This document shows positions 37,593 through 64,000 of a DNA stretch of 64,000 bases, one piece after another. The position numbers and the translations under genes were made by a program. The stretch's first letter is position 1, and every line of letters starts with the position of its first letter. The notes under the pieces were generated by a model, which was given only the letters and a program-made list of their open reading frames with translations, searched no databases and had not been told where the DNA came from. The DNA lies in assembly GCA_949361645.1 (NCBI GenBank), contig OX442422.1:2342580-2406579 (forward strand), written 5' to 3'. The DNA comes from Spongilla lacustris (taxonomy: Eukaryota; Porifera; Demospongiae; Spongillida; Spongillidae).

Positions 37593-40500
37593 TGCACACG
37601 TTAACCTCTTTGCAGAGAATCGTGGGGGGAGGTGCAAGCTTCTGGTGAACACCGATGAAGGGCTTCCAATACTGCTGGACCTACCCAGCGACTCCAGTTC
37701 CCAGTTTGTTAAACAACTCAAGACATGCCTCTCCATGTATGGTAAGTGAAAGCTTAGATAGTACAGTACACATGCCTCTCCATGTATGGTAAGTGAAAGC
37801 TTAGATATGTAGTACACATGCCTCTCCATGTATGGTAAGTGAAAGTTTAGATATGTAGTACACATGCCTCTCCATGTATGGTAAGTGAAAGCTTAGATAT
37901 GTAGTACACATGCCTCTCCATGTATGGTAAATGAAAGCTTAGATATGTAGTACACATGCCTCCCCATGTATGATAAGTGAAAGCCTAGATACTGTATGTT
38001 GTGTGTGACCTTCTGAAGCATTTGGAAAATGTTTTCTTTTCTTTTCCAGTACTTGCCCAGTCGAGATCAACAAACGCCTTCCAGTGGCTGCGTGGCTATG
38101 AAGCTTGTCGGACAGGTTGGGACAGGTTCACCAAGCCTGGCGTACAGGGCGGCATGGCTGGGTCTTCTCAGTCTACAGCCCTACCCGGTATGGAGTGTGG
38201 GTTGAGGCTTGCATGGCATGCTGTTTGTATTGTGTCTCCCTGCTACTCCCCACCACTAATCTTCCATGTATCTTTTTACTCCTTCTCTTGTCTTTATTTT
38301 CATACCTTACGCCTTCCTACTCCTCCCCTCCTTTCTCCTCCCCTCCTCTCTCCTCTCCTCTCCTCCCTCCCCATCTTCCTCCCCTCCCCACTCCAGACAC
38401 GTGGCCATGGAGTCACATCATCACACTAAACTCTGCAGTGGCAAGTACGGTTAAGGCCTGGGGACTGTAAAATGTTTAAATTCATGCATGATATGTGTAT
38501 TATAATTAACCCACCTACATGGTCCCTTGGTGTCCACCCACTCGTACACACATGCTCCCCCTCATGCAAACATACCGCAGGGCCGCTGGAGCTGGGGTGG
38601 CTGAGGCGGCTAAGGCCGCCCCACTTTTTATTGGGTACATTAATAACTGTAATTAACTACACAGTTATCTAGACAGCTGGTAATTCTTTCGCCGTACGCG
38701 TACCGATTCAGAATAGTGTACATGTCTTGCAGCAAGTTGCCGCTACCCGAAATCGGTGACTAGGCATACCAGCCTTTGAACTTTAATTAGCTTCCAAAGG
38801 TGGCCATGGCTACATTACGATGTTAATCGTGATTAAGCTTTCTGCTTTTCGTGTGTCATGGTTTACAAGAATAATTATTTACTACCACAACTTCTTTAGA
38901 GAAATCCTTCATATCTACGGGACTTAATTGCTGGAAAAAGTTCTAAATTTACGAATTCATTGCAGACAACGAACATACATGTAGGAGACAAGCATTTGGG
39001 TCTTTATTGTATGGGAGTTATCTAGCTTTTGGTATCTTATATATTAAATAAGTCATGAATATTAATGACCGCCCCAATTGTCGACTCCTTCCGGCGGCTC
39101 TCTATCGTTAGCCGTTTAAATTAATTTGAAGCAAGGATTATTAACATTACATGGATTGGAAACCCGCATTGAACTCACGTATAAAATTTTGTCACTACTG
39201 TATCCTGGTTTCGCCTCGTACCCCGACCAAGAGACAAAACTAAGCCTTCATTATAGCCTTTAAAGAGGTTTGCACTTGCTCTACTAAGCTTTTGTGTGTT
39301 TTTTTTATGTACAGATATGTAACAACAGTGTCCTTTGTATAGTTTTTACCTTGTTTGCCACAATTGAAATCATTATTTGGCAAGTGGCGCCTAGTCTGAC
39401 GTAGCGCTTTGCGAAGGGTCTGGAGACATTGCCATATATAGGCCATACCAAATTACTTCCAACATATTAAAAGTTATTAAGGTTACCTTACGAGGAATGC
39501 AAATTATTATGTTAGGGCACGACAGAAAGACATACTGTACTGCGGCACATGTGGTTAGAGAACTAGGATATGCAAACCTTACAACTAATTAAAAGTGATA
39601 GTTGATTTTGTGAGCGGACGAGACGATTTCGCCATCCTACGGCTACCCACTGGTTGAGGAAAAGGTCTGTGCTATGGCCCATGGGTGCTTGCCTAGGATC
39701 CTCGACAGGATGGCTTTCGCGTCCGATCGCACAGCTCAGTGAGCTATACTTAAGTCTTGGCAGTCACAAAGTCGGCCATCTTGAACGCCTAACATAATTG
39801 CATTCCTCGTAACGTAAGGTAACCTTAATAACTTTTAATATGTTGGAAGTACATGTAATCGTACCGATTTGGTAATGTCTCCAGACCCTCCGCAAAGCGC
39901 GAGGGTGTGGCAACGTCAAACTACGTGGTGCCTCTGTGTGCTGGCTAGTTTCCGTACCGATGGACCAATTTTTATCGCTACAATGTTGCCTTGTAGCCCA
40001 TGGAGGTTTATAGGCCGAGTTCGTCTCTCAGGTCTTTGAGGCATTGCGTTTTGGAGATAACAACCATTTTGTCGCGAAAAAGAGCTGGTTTTGTGGGCAG
40101 GCTTGTCGGGTCCAGCAAGGGACGGTGCTGTAAATAAGCGATTCATGACATTCTACACAGTCGTTTATAAGCCGAGATTATAAATTAGTAGGGCAGTAGC
40201 CTTTGTTTGGTGGTATATAGCATCCCTAGTGTATGCGCGTTTCTTTATCTTTAACGGGCACTGTATATAAAACTTAACAACTATAGATCGTGCCTAAGGT
40301 GAAAAAGAGTACAAAGAAATCTCAGACAAAACTCTGGCGTTAGTGGCGTACACTCCTGTGCGCCTCTGTCTTTACCGTTGGTCTCATCAAGCTTTGGCAT
40401 TCATGAATAATTCATGCAATACGAGGATAGCGACACAAATTATTGCGGGTTTCCAATCCATGTAATGTTAACTTAACAATCCTTGGTTGAAGCCCTGATG

Positions 40501-41195
40501 CGTACCAGAAGTGTTGCTTTCGTGATTTATTCACGTGTGTGTGCGTGCATGAATCTATGACGTGCCAGTCGTGCCTGTTTGCGTGCTTGTCTGCATGTCT
40601 TTTAAAATGCGCGACCCTTGTTTCTTACAAGCAATATAGTTTTTATTTTTCTTTCATCGCGTCGCATCGCGGGCACTTGCGTCAAATTGTGAACCAGGCT
40701 TTATTCACGTGTGTGTACGCGTGCGTGAATCTATGACGTGCCTATTTGCGTGCTTGTCTTTACGTACGACCCTTAGTATCTCCGTTAGATACTGCGGAAA
40801 CGTCCGACAGCGGGCTTTTGCTTTCAGCCGAGGACATCCGCGGACTTAAGGATACTTTCTGCCGGGCGCAGGCAAAGTGGTACGAGCTTGGGACGAAGCT
40901 GGGATTTTCTTCAGCAGCGCTTCGCGAGATAGAGAAGGAGCGTCGGGCGAATGCAGGAGATGGGTCTACTTACTTGTCGGCCATGTTAGATGGCTGGGCG
41001 AAGGCGGCAGATCCTCCCTTGCCGACCTGGTCTCACCTGATCAAGTGCCTTCAGGAGGTCGAGGAATGTAACGTAGCGAAGGCTGTGGAGGAGCTAGGTG
41101 TGTACCCGAGTAAAAATTTCTTGCACGACCATGCTATGGATCTTTGCAAGAACCATGCAAGAAACATGCATTCAGTCACGCATGAGCGTGCATGA
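37038..41195 (+). CDS. Multi-exon protein with C-terminal Death domain
   Basis: Proposed exons: 37038-37045 (start uncertain), 37262-37359, 37616-37741, 38050-38187, 38397-38444, 40789-41195. From the second exon on, the splice phases are all 1 and consistent. The N-terminal part reads LFLFEVTGTKPSLQFSLDRV, RCKLLVNTDEGLPILLDL, SQFVKQLKTCLSMY, an alternating hydrophobic pattern with a closing helix that could be a PH-like fold (inference). Next come FQWLRGYEACRTGWDRF and a Gly/Ser stretch. The last exon holds a Death domain. The first exon (MAL) is chosen only because ATGGCGCT ends at a GT donor in the right phase; another upstream exon is possible. Exon 5 to 6 spans a 2.3-kb intron containing a foldback element. 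Likely an intracellular signalling adaptor. Confidence 0.6.
37525..37590. repeat. (CA)n microsatellite
   Basis: About 60 bp of CA repeats ending about 25 bp before the acceptor of the 37616 exon. Confidence 0.9.
37722..37990. repeat. Minisatellite duplicating an exon end and its splice donor
   Basis: A 44-46 bp unit, ACATGCCTCTCCATGTATGG plus TAAGTGAAAGCTTAGATATG, repeats about six times. The first copy is the true 3' end of the 37616-37741 exon (CTCTCCATGTATG then GTAAGT). Four or more later copies keep GTAAGT; one has GTAAAT and one GATAAGT. Confidence 0.85.
38445..39125. other. Intron of the Death-domain gene, first part
   Basis: Non-coding. A segment near 38578-38630 (GCAGGGCCGCTGGAGCTGGG, then GGCTAAGGCCGCCCC) looks like a repeat end, but no partner was found. 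Confidence 0.4.
39126..40490. mobile_element. Nested inverted-repeat (foldback) element in the Death-domain gene intron
   Basis: Outer arms: GCAAGGATTATTAACATTAC then ATGGATTGGAAACCCGCA (39132 on) pairs with TGCGGGTTTCCAATCCATGT then AATGTTAACTTAACAATCCT (40444 on). Inner arms: about 39390-39520 (GCGAAGGGTCTGGAGACATT, AACATATTAAAAGTTATTAA, GGTTACCTTACGAGGAATGC) pair with about 39790-39930. The two nested pairs make a roughly 1.36-kb palindromic structure. No transposase frame seen. Confidence 0.75.
40789..41195 (+). CDS. Death domain exon
   Basis: After the acceptor TCCGTTAG the frame reads TAETSDSGLLLSAEDIRGLK, AKWYELGTKLGFSSAALREI, STYLSAMLDGWAKA, PTWSHLIKCLQEV, NVAKAVEEL. The spacing of W, LG, L..I, L..W and TW..L..L..V is that of the six-helix Death domain. 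The frame could stop at 41195, or end at a donor (CTAG then GTGTGT, 41098) with the last 32 residues being intron read-through. This region is noticeably more GC-rich than its neighbours. Confidence 0.8.
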
Positions 41196-41463
41196 TTTTC
41201 GGACGTTTACGCGCATGAATCTTACGAAAGATTCGCGCGCGAATCGTACACAGGACTCTTGCGTGAATCATGCATCGATCTTGAAAGAACTAGTACGGTA
41301 AACATGCATGCATCTTTCGAGGATCATATAAGTTTCTTCACACAACCATTCGTGCGTGATTTAATATATATGCTCTGATTAAATTGAATCAAATACAAAT
41401 ACATTGATATATGCACTTGCATTGGACTATATCGATTGGTGCATGTAGTTTAAAAGAATTCTG

Positions 41464-42706
41464 TCACTCCGCTCTAAGGTCTCCTTTTTCATCACTATCG
41501 TCTAGAGCCGATTCATCCTGATCAGATTCCTCTTCACAATCTTCACTGTCTTCCTCCCCAGATGAACGTTCTGCTGCTTTTGCTTTGTCAACTTCACTGT
41601 GGGCCCCTTTACTAGACTCAATACACCTAAGCTTCATAGCCCTGTGTACGTCTCTGCATTTTTGATTGCATTTTTTCTTCAGTACCCTCATGTTGAAACT
41701 GTCGACACCAAATCGTTTCTTCACACAGCCTAAAACCAAAAGTGATCAATTAAGCCAAATATTGCTCAATATAAAAATACCAATCAGTTTTCTCATCTTG
41801 TCTTCCGATAAAGCTGGTTTTGAGCTCTTCTTTGACTTTACCACTAACGACTTACTGAGCTCCTCTTTTGTAAAAAATACATCCAGGAGTGAAAGTGCCG
41901 CAGCATAGGGTGTATCAGTGTTGATCATACTAAAATTAATGGATTCATCATTTTGATTACCCTATGATTTCAAAAATAAACTGTCATGTTTCTCTGTATA
42001 CAAACATATAGAAAAAGTAGTTACATACCTTCAACAAAATGTTCTTGATTTCTTTCAGTTGATTCTCAATTTTATCAAACCTCTCCTCATGCATGCACTG
42101 AAAAGTTATATATATCACTCTTGACACTGCAAAAGAAACATACCGTAGGACCTGAAATCACATTTTGACCTGAGAAAGACTGATTTTCTTTATTATGGTG
42201 GTCTTGTATCTAAATACAGTATGATTAGAAAATTTCTCATCATCGAACAGATTATGCTTACTGGTTTTGATATTGTGGTAGATGTTTCTTTGGCTTTCTT
42301 CAAAACGCCTTTTACAGTGTTGTGAATTACCTTTGTGGATCGCGTAAGAGCAGACTGTGTTTTGGAGAACTGAGATGAAGCAGTAGGAATATCATCAGGT
42401 TGCATTTCAGTTTCAGCTGGCATTTGAGACAGTGCTGGTGTTGCTGCGGGTTGATGTATTCTTTTGGGTCTTTTGTCTAAATAGAAACACAAACTAAATG
42501 GAAATTACAATCCACATGACACCAATGTATCACACCTGAAAAAGATAAAAATGTAACAGGATATTCCTGTCCATATTCACTGATCAAAAATTCTGCCCCG
42601 TCAACAAAATCTGTTTCACAAATAGGCAAAAAATCGGGCTTTCCAAGTGTCTCCATTTTAGTGCTCTTCGTTTTGCCTGTTTGCGCACAACGTACGATCA
42701 CGGTTC
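41464..42706 (-). CDS. BEN-domain protein (5' partial), probably transposon-associated
   Basis: Proposed minus-strand exons: 42706-42536, 42476-42262, 42097-42029, 41929-41782, 41729-41464. Segments in order: KMETLGKPDFLPICETDFVD, FLISEYGQEYPVTFLSFS; a Ser/Thr-rich linker; a short coiled coil ERFDKIENQLKEIKNILLK; then the BEN-like part TPYAAALSLLDVFFTKEELS, KPALSEDKMRKLIG, CVKKRFGVDSFNMRVLKKKC; and an acidic tail ending DSDEKGDLRAE. BEN domains bind DNA or mediate protein contacts. The first exon shown starts after an acceptor, so an upstream exon (perhaps SRQLSAKLRETLEDGFEETL near 43240-43320) is expected. It is divergent from the transposase at 43527, with which it probably forms one mobile unit. 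Confidence 0.7.
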
Positions 42707-43526
42707 CTGATGTGCAATGTACACTGAATTAAAATCGATGCAAATAAATTAATTTCATTGTTCATGTGGGATAAGAGTGCAAATCAAAACAACGTTGCCA
42801 ATATGCTCGTATTATGATAATTTAGGTTTTACGGTATATAATCTTCAGGTGTTAATTGGCTTCATATCAGTCCAAAGCAATCGATCGTCCGACGTACTTT
42901 GCTGTATACGCAAGTAACTCAAACCGATACATGTACGTGTAGCTAGCTGGCCTGCTGTGTGCTTATACAGTGCGTACCATTAAGCCGATGCAATTAAGGC
43001 GTAAATTAATATAGCTTTGTACGTTTACACAGGCATGCACGCATCGAATGTAAATTTACGTACAGCGTTAATTGCTACACCTACGTACACTACGCTATAT
43101 CACAGCTTCGCCTGCACGCAAATTAATATATATATATACATATGCATGTGCACTTACGCCACCCGCGGACCATATATATATACACGTATTCATACACATA
43201 CACGACCACATATACAGTACATATAAGTGCTTACTCTTCTTATCTAGTAGAGTTTCTTCAAATCCATCTTCAAGTGTCTCCCGTAACTTCGCGCTCAGTT
43301 GCCTTGAACGTTTCCCACATATCTGCGAGCACATGCTTCTTTGCGTAAGTGCACGTGAGATGAAAATGTATTCATAATTAGACGTATCATAATTATTACC
43401 AGTGTGTTGTTTGGTAGATCGATAGATTCATTTGTTGCGAGCCTATAAATAGAATTGTTACAATTGTAACAATTGTGTATTCGTATTAATAAGTCATCCT
43501 TTTGCGTGTTTAAAGTTGCGCTCAAA
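42707..43526. promoter_or_regulatory. Divergent promoter region between BEN gene and transposase
   Basis: Both genes point away from this interval, so it should hold both promoters and the first minus-strand exon(s). It contains AT-rich and TATATA stretches (43125-43140, 43173-43183) but no specific element can be assigned. Confidence 0.3.
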
Positions 43527-46376
43527 ATGGACCTCAAGATGCTTAGATCTAGAGGTCAATACAAAGCTTATCTACGGCATTCAACAAAACGAGTACCAAG
43601 ATCTACATTATGCAGCTGGAGGAAAAAACGGTATTTAGTTAATTGAATAGCTGTCTTACCATACATATAATTATTTGTGATTATTTACATGAACATCTAG
43701 AAGAATCAATTCGGATTCATTGGATTATACTATGTTAGGTGTGTCTATTATTTATTATCATTTACATGTACATGCATGAATAATCATAATGATACAGATA
43801 CTCCTGTATCAACTCTGGAGGGTGCTGAAACCAGTGATTCATTGTCATCATCATCATCAGGTATGGTAGTTACAAATGTAAAACTTATATATCAACTTGG
43901 ATCCATGGGAATAGTGGCGCCTGAATGTGATCCTCGTGTCAACAATATATTTGATGATGTGCTGCAAGCTATCCACGGTAACTAGCTCATACATGGCACA
44001 ACACAAACATGTACTTTTTCACTGTAGATGTAGGTGATGAAGATGTAGCTCCCATTCCTGACATGCTTCATGATGATACAAATATCAACTATGAATACCT
44101 AAAACAGCCAATTTACAGTGGTGCTGGAGTCAGCGTACTTGGAGCATACTGCTCTATCATGCAGTATGCAATAACAAACAGTTTGAATGATGTAGTTATT
44201 GGTCAGCTCCTTAAACTTCTTCAAGTATTATGTCCAAAACCGAATCTACTTCCTAAAAGTTTTTATAAAGTTAAAACGTTCTTTAAGCAGTTTAACTCAA
44301 AAACTAAAGTACAAAAGGTGTGTTGTGTGTGCTCATGCATCATTGATGATGGATTGAATGTATGCAACAGATGTGACAGCTCAGATACCAGTTTTGGTCA
44401 GTTTGCACATATTCCTGTGAACAAAATGCTGCAAACAATTGTATCAAGTAAGTTATTTGGAGAATTGTATTTGTGTTGCATTATTAATTACTAGATTTTT
44501 ACCACCATTCCACTTTGAACATGTTGGTTTTACTGTATTTAAAATTAAGCATCATTTATCTCTTTTACACAGACCACTGGAATGAAATTAAAGTTCTTAA
44601 TGTACATGATTCAACATCAAACACTATTAATGATATTTGGGCTGGTGATGGTATTAAAAAAAATTTTCATTTTTTTTCAGTAAAAGGTAATCTTGGTCTG
44701 AGTATATTTACAGATGGAGTTCCACTTTTCAAATCTTCTGCCATAAGCTTTTGGCCAGTGTATGCTGTGATCCTAAATTTACCTCCATCAATACGCTATA
44801 ATGCAGCCAATATTATGCTACTGGCTATATGGTGTGGTCCAAATAAGCCTTCTATGCAGCTTTTGTTTCAACCAGTCATAGAGGCTCTTAATAGTTTGTA
44901 TTCCAAAGGAATTGAAGTTCAAACAGTTGAGGGCCCAAAGAAAGTTCATGCAATGGTACTGAATGGTATATTCGATACAGTAGCTAAAGCTCCAGTTATG
45001 GGTATGAAACAATTTAATGGAACTTGTGGATGCCCAGTGTGCCTTCACCCAGGCAAACGTTTGCCCAACAATGCACGCATATATCTGCCTGATCAAGAAT
45101 ACATGAGGAGAACACATGAAGAGATGTGTGATATTGCAATGGCGGTTGAATCTTCAGGTATTTCAGAGCAAGGCATACTAACTTCATCCCCACTATCACT
45201 TATTACTGGATTTGAATTGATAGAAAAAATCCCTATTGACTACATGCATGCAGTTCCAGAAGGGATTGTAAAACGATTGATGAACTGTTGGTTTAACAAA
45301 TCAAATCACAGAAAACCATTTTACCTTGGATCAAAATTGAAATCATTAGATTCAGAGCTCTTGAAACAAAAACCTCCACATGACTTTACGAGAGCACCTC
45401 GCAGTATCCAAAAACATATGAAACATTGGAAGGCTTCTGAGTTTCGAGTTTGGTTACTATTCTATTCTCTACCTTTGCTTCTTAATAAACTTCCCCCTCT
45501 ATTCTATCATCATTATGCTCTTCTTGTGTGTGCTCTTCATTTACTGCTTCAAGAAGATTTGAAAATAAGTGACATCGATGTTGCTGAAGAAATGCTTAAG
45601 GATTTTTGTGCTCTGCTACCAGAACTATATGGCAAAGAAAACTGCACTTTCAATGCTCACCTTCTGCTACATTTAACTTACTATGTTCGCTTGTGGGGTC
45701 CATTATGGACCCATTCTGCATTTGGTTGTGAAAACAAGAATGGAGTTATTAAAAATCTTTCACATTCAAAGTACAAAATTTTAAATCAATCAACATAGAA
45801 GTACAACAAATGTTACAACTCGTTCATCATGCACTTGCACAGCAAGAAGATGCTGAGACTATGAATTTCATTAATGAATCTAGCCACTTCATGCCAAGCA
45901 ATCTTGAAGAGCTGGACAAACATGTATACTTACTGCCTACATCCTTTCAGTATAATTTTGAAGGTCATGATGTGTATGGAAAGCTATTAAAAAATGGAAC
46001 ACTGTATTGTGCTCAAAATTGTAGTAGGTCCACAAAGCGAGACAGTTCTGTATGCTACTACAAAGATGACGCAGGCATGCATTATGGAAGGATTTTGGCA
46101 TTTGTGAAGATGGACCCTCCTAGTGCAGTAGTGAGACCATTTTCAGTGAACAGTACACAATCATTGCTGTCTAGAGCAGGTCCTGCTTGCAGAGATATCT
46201 TACAGATTTACAAAGATGAGGATATTTTAGGTGCATATAACCTATTTTCTGAAGTAGCTGAGCAATCAAATGAGAGCCTGATTCCAATATGTAACATCAT
46301 CACAAGAGCTGTATTAGTTCAGGTAAAACACAAGACCTTTGCAGTACGACAACCAAATCTCTATGAGCACCACTGA
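43527..46376 (+). CDS. CACTA/Plavaka-like transposase (probable frameshift)
   Basis: Proposed exons: 43527-43630 (KMLRSRGQYKAYLRHSTKRV), about 43739-43977, 44028-44447 (two zinc-type pairs: CCVCSCII and CNRC), 44573 to about 45795, then 45800-46376. The main exon has FFSVKGNLGLSIFTDGVPLF, VYAVILNLPPSIRY, GTCGCPVCLHPGK, IDYMHAVPEGIVKRLMNC, and the late block ELYGKENCTFNAHLLLHLTY, WGPLWTHSAFGCE. These motifs recall transposase-domain proteins of the EnSpm/CACTA group. At 45780-45805 the frame runs into a stop (ILNQST then stop), while homologous-looking coding (IEVQQMLQLVHHALAQQ) continues in another frame. No intron fits the 20-odd bases, so a small indel is likely. If real, this copy is inactive. 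Confidence 0.7.
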
Positions 46377-47353
<977 letters not shown>

Positions 47354-47466
47354 GTGTGTGACCATATGGTTATAACATTACACACATGTACACACTTGTA
47401 TCAGTGCTGCATGTCTTAAAAAAAACATTTAAAACGCTATTTAATTATGGCATATGACATCATCAG

Positions 47467-63314
<15,848 letters not shown>

Positions 63315-63781
63315 GTAAATTTAAATACTGTATAATACACGTGCATGTACATGTACATTGAGGATGGTGGCCATAGAGTATGCATGTGTTTCACATAATT
63401 TGTACAGTAATTTTTCCCATGCATGCAGCTATATGTTGAGCTATTAAGCTCTTAATTTATAATTATGTGTCGTGTTGATTCAATCGTGTATATTGGATGA
63501 GCAGTTGCCAGTCAGCTGTTCATTTCAAATATCAAAATCTGGTGTTTCAAAAGAAAAAAAAAAGATTTAGCACAACATGCCTGGCACACATGTGATATGA
63601 ATTCAAAGGTCATGATTATGGCATGATAACATTCAGCAATCATCAAATAGCACTCATAGAGTATGCACTCAATCATTGTCAAGGATTTTCAATCGCATTA
63701 TGTGGTTGTTGAAATCACATGATTTTGCATACCTATGTGTAGAATACAGATACTTATATATGTTCATTGTATTTCTTGAAG
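63315..63781. other. Intron or intergenic after the kinase exon
   Basis: Non-coding. Ends TTTCTTGAAG, the acceptor-like sequence shared with 17691-17700. Confidence 0.4.
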
Positions 63782-64000
63782 GGTTTACTGGTGACCTGGG
63801 AAATGGAATTGTGACTAGACTTGAAGCCACACAAGATGTCTGGTTGGAGCGAGGAGATGTCAACTATAACTCTCACGAGGTTGTATTGGTTGGAAACCAT
63901 TATGGTTATCCTAAAAAACGCTTCTTGATACAGTTTGAAGACTTGCCCTCCAAATGCAAACCAGTCAAGTGTGCAAAGATGTATCTTTTCTTTTTTTATG
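63782..64000 (+). CDS. DNRLRE/CBM96-like exon, cut by the window end
   Basis: The exon is open to the end of the window and reads FTGDLGNGIVTRLEATQDVW, LERGDVNYNSHEVVLVGNHY, GYPKKRFLIQFEDLPS, KCAKMYLFFFY. The order (xLEATQDVWLE, NYNSHEVVLVG, KRFLIQF, AKMYL) suggests a DNRLRE-type beta-sandwich module, usually secreted. No stops, unlike the copy at 17701. Its phase-1 start would be compatible with the donor at 63314, but an extracellular module after a kinase is unlikely, so a separate gene is more probable. Confidence 0.55.

Overview
This looks like a metazoan nuclear genome window, most likely from a sponge or another early-branching marine invertebrate. It is AT-rich and intron-rich, and its exons are tiny (43-240 bp) inside introns full of microsatellites, minisatellites, poly-C tracts and miniature inverted-repeat transposons. 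The gene families fit that setting: Death-fold proteins, a TKL-like kinase, a USP4/11/15-type deubiquitinase architecture, and a BEN protein paired with a transposase. The species assignment is an inference; no marker gene is present. All exon models were built by eye from reading frame, GT/AG boundaries, phase and homology.

Layout. 1-14 kb: one minus-strand Death-fold/coiled-coil/hydrophobic-segment gene (2.87-4.15 kb) in otherwise gene-poor repeats. 14.3-18.4 kb: a long inverted repeat, a 5'-truncated and frameshifted non-LTR retrotransposon, a decayed DNRLRE-like exon and a hairpin element. 18.6-33.1 kb: gene 1, 15 exons with consistent phases (1548 nt, 515 codons plus stop), encoding DUSP, ubiquitin-like domain, an EEPSK-repeat linker and only the C-terminal (His-box) half of a USP catalytic domain. 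37.0-41.2 kb: a plus-strand gene ending in a Death domain. 41.5-46.4 kb: a transposon-like pair, a minus-strand BEN-domain gene divergent from a plus-strand CACTA/Plavaka-like transposase. 47.5-63.3 kb: gene 2, a paralogue of gene 1 with the same DUSP, Ubl and EEPSK linker modules, but continuing into a 436-residue alanine/glutamate heptad coiled coil and a protein kinase with its main catalytic motifs intact. 63.8 kb to the end: a DNRLRE-like exon running off the window, the better copy of the decayed one at 17.7 kb.

The main result is the gene 1 / gene 2 pair. The exons for DUSP, Ubl and linker have the same order and the same seven intron phases (2,1,2,1,0,2,0) in both. After the linker exon, at a phase-0 intron, the two genes diverge completely: gene 1 carries half of a deubiquitinase that lacks the catalytic Cys box, and gene 2 carries a coiled coil plus kinase. 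This reads as duplication followed by exon shuffling of the effector module, and suggests a family in which the DUSP-Ubl head is a shared adaptor. A DNRLRE-like exon lies just upstream of gene 1 and just downstream of gene 2, hinting at a larger duplicated block.

Most remaining sequence is mobile or simple repeat DNA. Several MITE families are recognisable by terminal inverted repeats, often with long C/G homopolymers inside. Some arrays touch splice sites: a CCCT array next to an acceptor, a GT array at a donor, and a minisatellite that copies a splice donor.
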